Assembly: GCF_012726195.1 (NCBI RefSeq)
Contig: NZ_JAASAF010000012.1
Span: forward strand, 106,664-170,663
DNA: 64,000 bases
Direction of reading: 5' to 3'
From: Rhodococcus sp. HNM0563
GTDB taxonomy: Bacteria > Actinomycetota > Actinomycetes > Mycobacteriales > Mycobacteriaceae
Shown in pieces: positions 1 to 8,001 of the stretch. Both the position numbers and the translations under genes were made by a program. How positions within the stretch are numbered: the stretch's first letter is position 1; each line of letters starts with the position of its first letter. Under the pieces are notes generated by a model that worked only from the letters and a program-made list of their open reading frames with translations, had not been told where the DNA came from and did no database searches.

Positions 1-1
1 C

Positions 2-1045
2 GGCAACCTCGCCGAACTCGTCGCCACCCGCAGTGTCGTGGGCGTCACCACGAATCCGTCGATCTTCCAGGCGGCGTTGTCGAAGGGCCACGCGTACGAC
101 TCGCAGATTCGCGACCTCGCCGCGGCCGGCGCCGATGTCGACGCCACGATCCTCGCCGCCACCACCGACGACGTGCGGGCGGCATGCGACGTGCTCGCCC
201 CGGTCTTCGACGCCTCCGGAGGGCTCGACGGACGCGTGTCCATCGAGGTCGATCCCCGCCTGGCGCACAAGACCGAGGAGACAGTCGAGCAGGCACTCGA
301 GCTGTGGAAGATCGTCGACCGCCCCAACCTGTTCATCAAGATCCCGGCAACGGTCGCGGGACTGCCCGCCATCGCCCGGGTGATCGGTGAAGGCATCAGC
401 GTGAACGTGACACTGATCTTCTCGGTCGACCGGTACGAACGAGTGATCGACGCGTATCTCGACGGTCTCACCGCCGCCAAGGCCGCCGGCCACGACCTGT
501 CGCAGATCCGGTCGGTGGCATCGTTCTTCGTCTCCCGCGTCGATACCGAGATCGATCCGCGGCTCGACGAGATCGGCACCGACGCCGCACTCGCGCTGCG
601 AGGCAAGGCGGGGGTCGCCAACGCCCGCCTCGCCTACGCTGCGTACCGGGCGGCGTTCGAAACCGGCGCGCGGTTCCCGTCACTCGAAGCCGCTGGTGCC
701 CACCCGCAGCGGGCCCTGTGGGCCTCGACGGGCGTGAAGAACCCCGACTACCCCGACACCCTGTATGTCACCGATCTGGTGGCGCCGAACACGGTCAACA
801 CCATGCCGGAGAAGACCCTCGAGGCCGTGGCCGACCACGGGGAGATCACCGGCGACACCGTCACCGGCAACATCGCGGCCGCCCAGCAGGTCTTCGATGC
901 GCTCACCAAGATCGGTGTCGACCTGCCGGATGTCTTCCGGAAACTCGAGGACGAAGGCGTCGAGAAGTTCGAGGTCTCGTGGAACGAGTTGCTGGCGGCC
1001 ACCTCCGAGCAGTTGGCTGCCCACGCTCCGGGCACGGAGGGCTGA
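2..1045 (+). CDS. tal: transaldolase, 5'-truncated by window edge
   Basis: Transaldolase moves a three-carbon dihydroxyacetone unit between sugar phosphates in the non-oxidative pentose phosphate pathway. The frame is open from base 2 and starts inside the gene: the first residues read [20 protein letters not shown], the conserved N-terminal segment of the long actinobacterial transaldolases, so roughly 20-25 residues lie outside the window. The Schiff-base region FIKIPAT is present near codon 107 of the visible part. The gene stops two bases before the zwf start, and the zwf-opcA-pgl order downstream is the usual actinobacterial cluster, in which transketolase normally lies just upstream. 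No frameshift is seen. Confidence 0.97.
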   Translation, partial: GNLAELVATRSVVGVTTNPSIFQAALSKGHAYDSQIRDLAAAGADVDATILAATTDDVRAACDVLAPVFDASGGLDGRVSIEVDPRLAHKTEETVEQALELWKIVDRPNLFIKIPATVAGLPAIARVIGEGISVNVTLIFSVDRYERVIDAYLDGLTAAKAAGHDLSQIRSVASFFVSRVDTEIDPRLDEIGTDAALALRGKAGVANARLAYAAYRAAFETGARFPSLEAAGAHPQRALWASTGVKNPDYPDTLYVTDLVAPNTVNTMPEKTLEAVADHGEITGDTVTGNIAAAQQVFDALTKIGVDLPDVFRKLEDEGVEKFEVSWNELLAATSEQLAAHAPGTEG

Positions 1046-1047
1046 GC

Positions 1048-2589
1048 GTGCGCGAATCCGGCGCGGCGGCGTGGGTCAACCCGCTGCGGGATGGCAGAGA
1101 CCGTCGTCTTCCTCGTATCGCGGGGCCCTGCGCCCTCGTGATCTTCGGGGTCACCGGCGACCTCGCCCGACGGAAACTGATGCCCGCGGTCTACGACCTG
1201 GCCAATCGGGGTCTGTTGCCGCCCGGATTCGCATTGGTCGGTTTCGCCCGGCGGGACTGGGCCGACGAGGACTTCGGTGAGATCGTGCACGCCGCGGTCC
1301 GTGACCATTCGCGGACCCCGTTCCGCGAAGAGGTGTGGCAACGGCTCTCCGAAGGAATCCGCTTCGTGCAGGGCTCCTTCGACGACGACAGCGCCTTCGC
1401 GGAATTGACTGCCACACTCGAGAAACTCGACCGTGAACGCGGTACCGGCGGGAACCATGCGTTCTATCTGTCGGTCCCGCCGGCCGCGTTCCCCGTGGTG
1501 TGCGGGCAGTTGTCCCGTTCCGGGCTCGCCGAACCCGAGAACGGCGCGTGGAGCCGCGTGGTGATCGAGAAGCCGTTCGGACACGACCAGGAAAGCGCCC
1601 GCGAGCTCAATTCCGTCGTCGGTGAGGTGTTCTCCGAGGATTCGGTATTCCGAATCGACCATTATCTGGGCAAGGAAACGGTCCAGAACATCTTGGCGCT
1701 CCGTTTCGCGAACCAGCTGTTCGATCCGATCTGGAACGCGCACTATGTCGACCACGTGCAGATCACCATGGCCGAGGACATCGGCCTCGGTGGTCGCGCG
1801 GGGTATTACGACGGTATCGGCGCGGCCCGCGACGTCATCCAGAACCATCTGCTTCAGCTGCTCGCTTTCACCGCCATGGAGGAACCGGTCAGCTTCGCGC
1901 CGTCCGAGCTGCGCGCCGAGCGAATAAAGGTGCTGTCGGCGACCCGTCTCGCCGAGCCGCTCGACGAGACCACCGCCCGCGGCCAGTACACCGCGGGCTG
2001 GCAGGGCGGCGAACCCGTGGTGGGGCTGCTCGAAGAGGACGGGTTCGCGTCCGACTCGACGACGGAGACCTACGCCGCGATCACTCTCGAAGTCGATACT
2101 CGCCGGTGGGCGGGAGTGCCGTTCTACCTCCGCACGGGTAAACGGCTCGGTCGCCGTGTCACCGAGATTGCGGTGGTGTTCAAGCGCGCACCGCATCTGC
2201 CGTTCGACACCACGATGACCGAGGAACTCGGCCAGAACGCCCTCGTCATCCGGGTGCAGCCCGATGAAGGCGTCACGATGCGTTTCGGCTCGAAGGTCCC
2301 CGGCTCCGAGATGGAGGTCCGGGATGTGAACATGGACTTCAGCTACGGCCAGGCGTTCACGGTGTCGTCCCCCGAGGCGTACGAGCGGTTGCTGCTCGAC
2401 GTACTGCTCGGTGAGCCGTCATTGTTCCCGGTGAACCAGGAGGTCGAATTGTCCTGGCAGATCCTCGATCCGGTGCTCGAGCACTGGGCGAAGTCGGGTC
2501 GCCCCGAAGGCTACGAGTCGGGTACGTGGGGCCCCGCTGCCGCCGACGAGATGCTGCGCCGCTCCGGCCGCGAATGGAGGCGACCGTGA
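1048..2589 (+). CDS. zwf: glucose-6-phosphate 1-dehydrogenase
   Basis: Oxidises glucose 6-phosphate to 6-phosphogluconolactone with NADP+, the first step of the oxidative pentose phosphate pathway. The N-terminal Rossmann motif VIFGVTGDLARRK (about residues 32-44) binds the nucleotide, and the active-site segment RIDHYLGKE is present near residue 205. The frame stays open far upstream into tal, but GTG at 1048 gives 513 residues, the usual length, and lies two bases after the tal stop. The end overlaps opcA by four bases. OpcA is known to assist assembly or activity of this enzyme, which fits the arrangement. Confidence 0.97.
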   Translation: MRESGAAAWVNPLRDGRDRRLPRIAGPCALVIFGVTGDLARRKLMPAVYDLANRGLLPPGFALVGFARRDWADEDFGEIVHAAVRDHSRTPFREEVWQRLSEGIRFVQGSFDDDSAFAELTATLEKLDRERGTGGNHAFYLSVPPAAFPVVCGQLSRSGLAEPENGAWSRVVIEKPFGHDQESARELNSVVGEVFSEDSVFRIDHYLGKETVQNILALRFANQLFDPIWNAHYVDHVQITMAEDIGLGGRAGYYDGIGAARDVIQNHLLQLLAFTAMEEPVSFAPSELRAERIKVLSATRLAEPLDETTARGQYTAGWQGGEPVVGLLEEDGFASDSTTETYAAITLEVDTRRWAGVPFYLRTGKRLGRRVTEIAVVFKRAPHLPFDTTMTEELGQNALVIRVQPDEGVTMRFGSKVPGSEMEVRDVNMDFSYGQAFTVSSPEAYERLLLDVLLGEPSLFPVNQEVELSWQILDPVLEHWAKSGRPEGYESGTWGPAAADEMLRRSGREWRRP

Positions 2590-3494
2590 GAGTTCAGTTG
2601 CGCGACACGTCCGCGGTGGATGTCAGCAAGAAGATCGTGGAACTGCGGCGCACGGGCGGTGTCGTCACGCAGGGTCGCGTCCTGACGTTGATCGTGTGTG
2701 CGGGCGACGCGCGACGCCTCGAAGCGTCGATCTCGGCGGCGACCGACGCATCCCGAGAACATCCGTGCCGCGTCATCGTGATCGGCCGGGGACGCATGGA
2801 CGGCCCCCCGCGACTCGATGCGGAGATCCGGGTCGCCGGGGAGGCCGGGGCATCCGAGGTGCTGATCCTCGCGTTGCACGGCGAACTCGGCGATCATCAG
2901 GAATCGGTGGTCGTCCCGTTCCTGCTTCCGGACACACCGGTGGTCGCCTGGTGGCCGAATCAGGCCCCCGCCGTTCCGGCCCTGGATCCGGTCGGGAAAC
3001 TCGCGGTGCGGCGCATCACCGATGCCACCAATGCGATCGATCCGCGGGCCGACATCGTGGGGCGCCTCACGGGCTACCGACCCGGCGACACCGACCTCGC
3101 ATGGGCCCGGATCACGTATTGGCGTGCGCTGCTCGTTTCCGCGTTGGATCAACCGCCCTACGAGAAGGTGCTCTCGGCGAGAGTGTCGGGCCTGCACGGG
3201 GAGGTCGCGATCGACCTGCTGGCCGGGTGGCTCGCGAGCCGGCTCGATTGTCCGGTGCAGCGCGCGGTGGGTGAACTGCGTGTCGAACTACACACCGAAA
3301 CCCAGACGATCGTGCTCGATCGCCCGCAGGACGGGCGTGTGGCGACATTGCAGCGCACCGACAAGCCCGACGCACTGATCACCCTGGCCCGCCGCGACTC
3401 TGCCGAATGTCTCGCAGAGGAACTGCGACGTCTCGATCCCGACGAAATCTACGAGGCCGCGCTGGCCGAACTGTCGAAGGTGGAATATGTCTGA
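2586..3494 (+). CDS. opcA: glucose-6-phosphate dehydrogenase assembly protein OpcA
   Basis: OpcA is an actinobacterial and cyanobacterial partner of glucose-6-phosphate dehydrogenase that promotes its assembly or activity. The 302-residue protein has the family pattern: an N-terminal segment DVSKKIVELR, then a middle region with HPCRVIVIGRG and VVPFLLPDTPVVAWWP. GTG at 2586 was chosen because it overlaps the zwf stop as GTGA and matches the family N-terminus; the frame extends further upstream without support. The end overlaps pgl by eight bases. The protein has no known catalytic site; its role here is taken from the family and the neighbours. Confidence 0.95.
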   Translation: MRVQLRDTSAVDVSKKIVELRRTGGVVTQGRVLTLIVCAGDARRLEASISAATDASREHPCRVIVIGRGRMDGPPRLDAEIRVAGEAGASEVLILALHGELGDHQESVVVPFLLPDTPVVAWWPNQAPAVPALDPVGKLAVRRITDATNAIDPRADIVGRLTGYRPGDTDLAWARITYWRALLVSALDQPPYEKVLSARVSGLHGEVAIDLLAGWLASRLDCPVQRAVGELRVELHTETQTIVLDRPQDGRVATLQRTDKPDALITLARRDSAECLAEELRRLDPDEIYEAALAELSKVEYV

Positions 3495-4242
3495 GTTCGG
3501 ACCCGTGGAGGTCGCGAAGTTCGCCGATGCCGATGCGGTCGCAAAGGCTGCTGCATCGCAGTTCGTCGAGGCGATCGTCGCTGCACAACGCGAGCGCGTG
3601 CAGGCATCTGTTGTCCTGACCGGCGGCGGTACCGGCATCGCGGTTCTCGAGCACGTGCGCCGCGATCAAGGCGGTATCGATTGGTCGGCGGTGAACGTGT
3701 TCTTCGGCGACGAGCGATTCCTGCCGCCCGGCCACCCCGACCGCAACGAGGTGCAGGCCCGCGCCGCGTTGCTCGATCTGGTTCCGATCGACGCGTCCCG
3801 CGTCCACACGATGCCGGCGCTCGGCGAGAACGGCTGCACCACACCCCAGGAGTCTGCTGCTCGCTACGCGGAGGTACTCGCCCAGCACTCCCCCGACAAC
3901 ACCGTCCCCACCTTCGATGTGCATTTGCTCGGCATGGGCGGGGAGGGACACATCAATTCGTTGTTCCCCCACACCGATGCGGTGCGTGAGGAGACACGGT
4001 TCGTCGTCGGTCTCGACGATTCCCCGAAACCTCCGCCGGCGCGGGTGACATTGACGTTGCCCGCGATTCAGCGGGCCCGACAGGTGTGGTTGCTCGTCAC
4101 CGGTGAGGCCAAGGCCGACGCGGTTGCCGCAGCCGTCGGTGGCGCCGATCCGCACGAGATTCCGGCGGCGGGCGCACGGGGCCGCGACCGGACGGTGTGG
4201 TTCGTCGATCCCGCGGCGGGAGCGGATCTTCCGACGTCCTGA
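3487..4242 (+). CDS. pgl: 6-phosphogluconolactonase
   Basis: Hydrolyses 6-phosphoglucono-1,5-lactone to 6-phosphogluconate, the second step of the oxidative pentose phosphate pathway. At 251 residues it has the normal size. The phosphosugar-binding pattern is clear: VVLTGGGTGIAVLE near residue 40, NVFFGDERFLPP near residue 70 and LLGMGGEGHINSLFP near residue 150. Its ATG lies eight bases inside opcA, so the two are probably translationally coupled. It is the last gene of the pentose phosphate cluster and converges on the regulator that ends at 4256; the 13 bases between hold no clear terminator. Confidence 0.96.
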   Translation: MSEFGPVEVAKFADADAVAKAAASQFVEAIVAAQRERVQASVVLTGGGTGIAVLEHVRRDQGGIDWSAVNVFFGDERFLPPGHPDRNEVQARAALLDLVPIDASRVHTMPALGENGCTTPQESAARYAEVLAQHSPDNTVPTFDVHLLGMGGEGHINSLFPHTDAVREETRFVVGLDDSPKPPPARVTLTLPAIQRARQVWLLVTGEAKADAVAAAVGGADPHEIPAAGARGRDRTVWFVDPAAGADLPTS

Positions 4243-4255
4243 TCGGCGTGCAACT

Positions 4256-5206
4256 CTATGCGCCGCGGAAGCTCGTACGGTAGTCCCGAGGGCTGGTCCC
4301 GCAAACCCGCCTGAAGTGGTATCGGAAGGTTTCCGCGGCGTCGAATCCGGTGGCCCGTCCGATCGCCTCGATCGGACGGTCGGTGCGTTCCAGCAGCGAC
4401 ATTGCCGCTCGAATACGTTGGCGGACAATCCAATCCAGGGGCGAAAACCCCGTGTACGCCCGAAATCGCCGGTGCAATGTGCGCGGCGACAGGTTCGCTT
4501 CGTGCGCGAGGTCCCGAATCGTCCATCGGCGGCCGACGTCGTCGCCGACCGCTGCGAGCATGCGCGTGAAGGTCGGGTCGTCGCGCACCGAAATCCGGTC
4601 GACGTCGACGAACTGCGACTGATCTGCGTGACGATGCGGTGTCACCACGAGTCGTCTGGCGATGTCGTTGGCCCGCTCGGGCCCGTGATCGTCCCGGATG
4701 AGCGCGATGCTGAGATCGAGGCCTGCCGATGCGCCCGCGCTGGTGAGGAAATTACCGTCGCGCACGACGATGGCCGCGATGTCCAGCTCGACGGCCGGGA
4801 ATTCGGACCTCATGAGGTGTTCGTGCCGCCAGTGGGTGGTGGCCCGGCGACCGTCGAGCAGTCCCGCCTCGGCGAGGGCGAACGCACCGGTGCAGACCGA
4901 CACCATCCGGGCGCCACGCGCAGCAGCGGTGCGAAGCAGGTCGCCCCACTCGGCACAACGGTCGCGGTCGACATCACTGACACCGGTCACGATGACGGTG
5001 TCGGCGTCGGCGATCGCCTCGATCGGGAACTGAGGGACGAGCGCCGCACCGCTGAGCGTGGTCACGCCGGTCTTCGGCCCGCAGGTATGCAGTTCGTAAT
5101 CGAGTTCGGGTAGCTCGGACCACCGGAATCCCAGAGCCTCGATCACCGCCCCGTATTCGAGCAAGGTCATACCGTCGTACACCGGAAGCGCCACCACGTG
5201 CGACAT
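4256..5206 (-). CDS. GlxA-family transcriptional regulator (DJ-1/PfpI domain plus AraC HTH)
   Basis: A 316-residue one-component regulator. The N-terminal half (about 1-180) is a DJ-1/PfpI-type class I amidotransferase-like domain with the nucleophile elbow SVCTGAFALAEAG around Cys105, here used for sensing rather than known catalysis. The C-terminal half (about 215-312) is an AraC double helix-turn-helix with the typical ending ATGFDAAETFRYHFRRVCGTSPRDYR. The target is unknown. The neighbours do not suggest one: pgl converges on it and a weak small reading frame lies beyond its start. The ATG start is preceded only by a weak ribosome site. Confidence 0.9.
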   Translation of the reverse strand: MSHVVALPVYDGMTLLEYGAVIEALGFRWSELPELDYELHTCGPKTGVTTLSGAALVPQFPIEAIADADTVIVTGVSDVDRDRCAEWGDLLRTAAARGARMVSVCTGAFALAEAGLLDGRRATTHWRHEHLMRSEFPAVELDIAAIVVRDGNFLTSAGASAGLDLSIALIRDDHGPERANDIARRLVVTPHRHADQSQFVDVDRISVRDDPTFTRMLAAVGDDVGRRWTIRDLAHEANLSPRTLHRRFRAYTGFSPLDWIVRQRIRAAMSLLERTDRPIEAIGRATGFDAAETFRYHFRRVCGTSPRDYRTSFRGA

Positions 5207-5307
5207 GACCAGATCTTACCGATACATGGCATCACTGCCACTGTTTCCGCGACAGCGACGGTGGTGTGCTCGAACTGCCCGAGTAGTGAATCCGAGGAGG
5301 TTCGTCC

Positions 5308-5499
5308 GTGAGGACCCACACGTTGATCTCGACGCTGCATCACTTCTTCGCCGGACTGGATGCTGCGACCCTGATCCACCACGGTATTCCCATTCCATCG
5401 ACACACCTGGCCCGCACAGCACCGGACGCCGATCCGCAGCTCACTCCTCCTGGTCGTTCCGATCCTGGTCGTCCTGACTCGCCCGCTGCTGCGGCGTAG
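5308..5499 (+). CDS. possible small protein, unrecognised
   Basis: A GTG start sits seven bases after a near-perfect Shine-Dalgarno (GAGGAGG, 5294-5300) and opens a 63-codon frame. The product has no recognised domain and a Pro/Ala-rich tail. In the +1 frame at 5441-5500 the same DNA encodes a hydrophobic stretch, SLLLVVPILVVLTRPLLRRS, that looks like a membrane helix with a positive stop-transfer end. This may be a small membrane protein gene broken by a frameshift, or coincidence. The rest of 5207-5790 shows no other gene, and the good ribosome site is the only positive evidence. Confidence 0.35.
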   Translation: MRTHTLISTLHHFFAGLDAATLIHHGIPIPSTHLARTAPDADPQLTPPGRSDPGRPDSPAAAA

Positions 5500-5790
5500 C
5501 GCCTCCCACATGAACGCAACGCATCTGCGTCAGGGAACGCGGGCCGCGGGCCACACGCAGGGCCCTCAGTGGTGACCTGGTCGGTACGCATCGCGTCGTG
5601 CGTGGATCCATGCGGCGGGCTCCTCACGTGGTTGCCGCGGCGTGTGGCCGCGTGATTTCCCTCTCGTCAAGTTCGACGCGGCGAAGACCCGAACGGTTCC
5701 CTCCCCCACCGAATACGTCACCGCAACGTGGGCGCACTGCGCGACAATGAGTGGAGCACGACGCCCAGAACGTGGGAGAGGAGGGCCACT

Positions 5791-6279
5791 ATGAGCACCC
5801 CGACGACCATCCCCGGAGCTGTTCGCCCCGAGCAGGATTGCCCGGACGGCTCGAACCTGGTCACGCTGGGGTATCAGCGCGTGGTCGTGTGTTCACTCGG
5901 CGAGATGTGGACCGCCATGACCGATCCCGAGTCCCTTTCCCGCTGGTACGGCTCCTACACCGGTGACCCCACAACAGGATGGATTCGACTGACCATGTCG
6001 GATCAGCACGACACGAGCACCACCGATGTCCGGGTGGTGACATGTACTCCTCCGACGGGGTTCGTCGTCGACATCGACGGATGGTTGCTCGAAGTGGGGC
6101 TGCACTCGATCGGCCGGGTCACCACCGTCGAATTCTCCCATCGACACGTGCCCCGCTCGCAGGTCGGAGAGATCGGTCCCGGCTGGCAGTACTACCTCGA
6201 CCGGCTCGAGGCTGCGGTACTCGGGACCCGGCTACCACGGTGGGACGAATATCCCGATCTCGCCGACGAGTATCGGTAG
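5791..6279 (+). CDS. SRPBCC/AHSA1-like domain protein
   Basis: A 162-residue protein with the helix-grip fold pattern of the SRPBCC (START-like) superfamily. VVVCSLGEMWTAMTDPESLSRWYGSYTG near residues 30-58 is the family's typical first helix and 'W' segment, and GPGWQYYLDRLEAAV near the C-terminus is the closing helix. Such proteins bind hydrophobic ligands; some are co-chaperone-like, and no substrate can be named. ATG 5791 is chosen over upstream frame extension because of the GAGAGGAGG ribosome site at about 5776-5784. It converges on the ECF sigma gene with 10 bases between them. Proteins of this type often neighbour ECF41/42-like sigma factors, but a functional link is inference. Confidence 0.75.
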   Translation: MSTPTTIPGAVRPEQDCPDGSNLVTLGYQRVVVCSLGEMWTAMTDPESLSRWYGSYTGDPTTGWIRLTMSDQHDTSTTDVRVVTCTPPTGFVVDIDGWLLEVGLHSIGRVTTVEFSHRHVPRSQVGEIGPGWQYYLDRLEAAVLGTRLPRWDEYPDLADEYR

Positions 6280-6289
6280 TCTTCATAGC

Positions 6290-7549
6290 TCACTGCAGCG
6301 TGATCTCGGTGAGCTTCATCGACAGGTACCGGCGTTCAGGCGCGGTACCCGCGAGGTCCAGCGCGCGCCGATACAGGTCGGCGGCTTCATCGTGACGTCC
6401 GAGGCGGTGCAGCAACTCGGCTCGGGCTGCGACGTACGGGTGGTGGTTCCGAAGGGCCGGTTCGTCGGCCAGGTCCTCGAGCAGAGTCAGTCCCGCAGCG
6501 GGACCGTCGCGCATCGCAACAGCCACCGCGCGGTTCACCGCGACGATCGGTGATGGCGTCAGGGCGCCCAGCACGTCGTAGAGCGCCACGATCTGCGGCC
6601 AGTCGGTGTCGTCGGCGCGCTCCGATTCGTCGTGCACCGCCGCGATCGCCGCCTGCACGGCATAGGGGCCGGGACGTCCGCCGGTCAATGCCTCACCGAC
6701 CAGACACCGACCTTCGTCGATCATCGGGAGGTCCCAGCGAGCGCGGTCCTGATCGGCGAGCAACACCAGCGCGCCCGACGAATCGGTGCGCGCTTCGCGG
6801 CGGGCGTGCACGAGCAGGACCAGGGCAAGAAGCCCGGTCACTTCACGATCCGACGGGATCAGTTTGCGCAGGATCCGGGCCAGACGGATCGCTTCTTCCG
6901 CCAGGTCGAGGCGCTGCAGTGACTCCCCGGTGCTCGCCGCATACCCCTCGGTGAAGATCGAATACACAACGCCGAGCACCACCGGCAACCGCTCCGGCAG
7001 CTCATCGGGTCGCGGCACCCGGAACGGGATGCGTGCACCACGAATCTTGTTCTTGGCACGTACGATCCGCTGAGCCATGGTGGTGCGCGGGACGAGGAAC
7101 GCCCGCGCAACCTCGCCGGTATCGAGTCCGGCGAGGCAGCGCAGGATCAGCGCGATGCGGTCGTCCGGCGACAACGCCGGATGCGCGCATGCGAAGAAGA
7201 GTTCGAGCCGATCGTCGGGCAGGTCGTCGCCCTCAGGAACCGAGCGGGGCGCGGATCTCTCGGATTCCACTGCGAGGACCGCCAGCCGCTCTGCGTAGGC
7301 GCGGTCACGGCGGAGACGATCGAGAGCTCTCCTGCGTGCAGTGGTGAGCAACCACGCTCCGGGGCGATCCGGGACGCCGTCCATCGGCCAGTGAATCAAG
7401 GCGGCCTCGACGGCTTCGGACGCCACTTCCTCGGCGAGGTCGAGGTCACCGAACCGGTGGACGAGCGCCGCAAGCAGCCGGCCGTGCTCCTCCCGGAACA
7501 CCGCCTCGATCCGCAGCGCGGAATCTGCGGAGGTGTCCGGGTCGGTCAC
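6290..7549 (-). CDS. ECF sigma factor with C-terminal extension (ECF42 type)
   Basis: A 419-residue extracytoplasmic-function sigma factor. Regions 2 and 4 occupy about residues 14-170 (FREEHGRLLAALVHRFGDLDLAEE; later DTGEVARAFLVPRTTMAQRI). They are followed by a long C-terminal extension, the DUF6596 region (about 185-285) and a helical repeat part ending near residue 415. This is the architecture of ECF42, which has no anti-sigma factor and is controlled through its own extension. GTG start three bases after the stop of the YCII/DGPF partner, so the two form an operon, as is usual for this group. The promoter in front of the partner gene matches the reported ECF42 type. Confidence 0.92.
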   Translation of the reverse strand: MTDPDTSADSALRIEAVFREEHGRLLAALVHRFGDLDLAEEVASEAVEAALIHWPMDGVPDRPGAWLLTTARRRALDRLRRDRAYAERLAVLAVESERSAPRSVPEGDDLPDDRLELFFACAHPALSPDDRIALILRCLAGLDTGEVARAFLVPRTTMAQRIVRAKNKIRGARIPFRVPRPDELPERLPVVLGVVYSIFTEGYAASTGESLQRLDLAEEAIRLARILRKLIPSDREVTGLLALVLLVHARREARTDSSGALVLLADQDRARWDLPMIDEGRCLVGEALTGGRPGPYAVQAAIAAVHDESERADDTDWPQIVALYDVLGALTPSPIVAVNRAVAVAMRDGPAAGLTLLEDLADEPALRNHHPYVAARAELLHRLGRHDEAADLYRRALDLAGTAPERRYLSMKLTEITLQ

Positions 7550-7552
7550 GAC

Positions 7553-7897
7553 CTACGCCCCGAATTCCGCGATGGGTCGCACCACGACACGGCCGCCGTC
7601 GCGGGACCCGGGGCAACGTGCCGCCCAGTCGAGCGCAACGTCGAGGTCGGGTACGTCGATGACGTCGTACCCTCCGAGAACCTCACGACTCTCCGCGAAC
7701 GGGCCATCGGTGACGCTGCGACGGCCTTCGGCGTCCACCTGAACGGAGGTGGCGGTGACGAGGTCTTCGAGGGCATGCCCGGAAACAAGGATCCCGGCCT
7801 CCTTCAACTCCTTGTCGTATTGCTGCCAATCCTCGAAGTCGCAGGTGGGCTCGATGTCGGATGCGGTGTCCGCGTAGATCATCAGCATGTACTTCAC
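7553..7897 (-). CDS. YCII-related (DGPF) protein, partner of the ECF42 sigma factor
   Basis: A 114-residue protein of the YCII superfamily with the diagnostic VTDGPFAESREVLGGYDVID segment near residues 55-75. Members with this motif are linked to ECF42-type sigma genes; their biochemical role is not settled. GTG at 7895-7897 (protein VKYMLMIYADT) is chosen because AGGAG lies nine bases upstream and the family starts with MKYMLL-like sequence. The open frame continues upstream without resemblance to anything. The gene is directly upstream of the sigma factor, with three bases between, and behind a candidate sigma-dependent promoter. Confidence 0.9.
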   Translation of the reverse strand: MKYMLMIYADTASDIEPTCDFEDWQQYDKELKEAGILVSGHALEDLVTATSVQVDAEGRRSVTDGPFAESREVLGGYDVIDVPDLDVALDWAARCPGSRDGGRVVVRPIAEFGA

Positions 7898-7946
7898 GAC
7901 AGATCTCCTATGTGGGATGTGCGGCCGGGTTGCCGTACATGATGAC

Positions 7947-7973
7947 GACGAACGGACCCGCTCCGAATCGACA
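7947..7973 (-). promoter_or_regulatory. candidate ECF42-type promoter
   Basis: Read on the minus strand: TGTCGA (7973-7968), a 17-base spacer, then CGTC (7950-7947), about 50 bases before the start of the YCII gene. TGTCGA with a -10 of CGA/TC type is, to my recollection, the motif reported for ECF42 sigma factors. The match and its position suggest that the sigma factor activates its own operon. Not tested. Confidence 0.6.
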
Positions 7974-8001
7974 TACCGCGCGAAAAAATCTTTCGGGGAT
8001 C

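Noticed and set aside
718..1047. In-frame upstream extension of zwf into tal
   Set aside because: The added residues are Arg/Gly/His-rich shadow of tal, and the family start matches GTG 1048.
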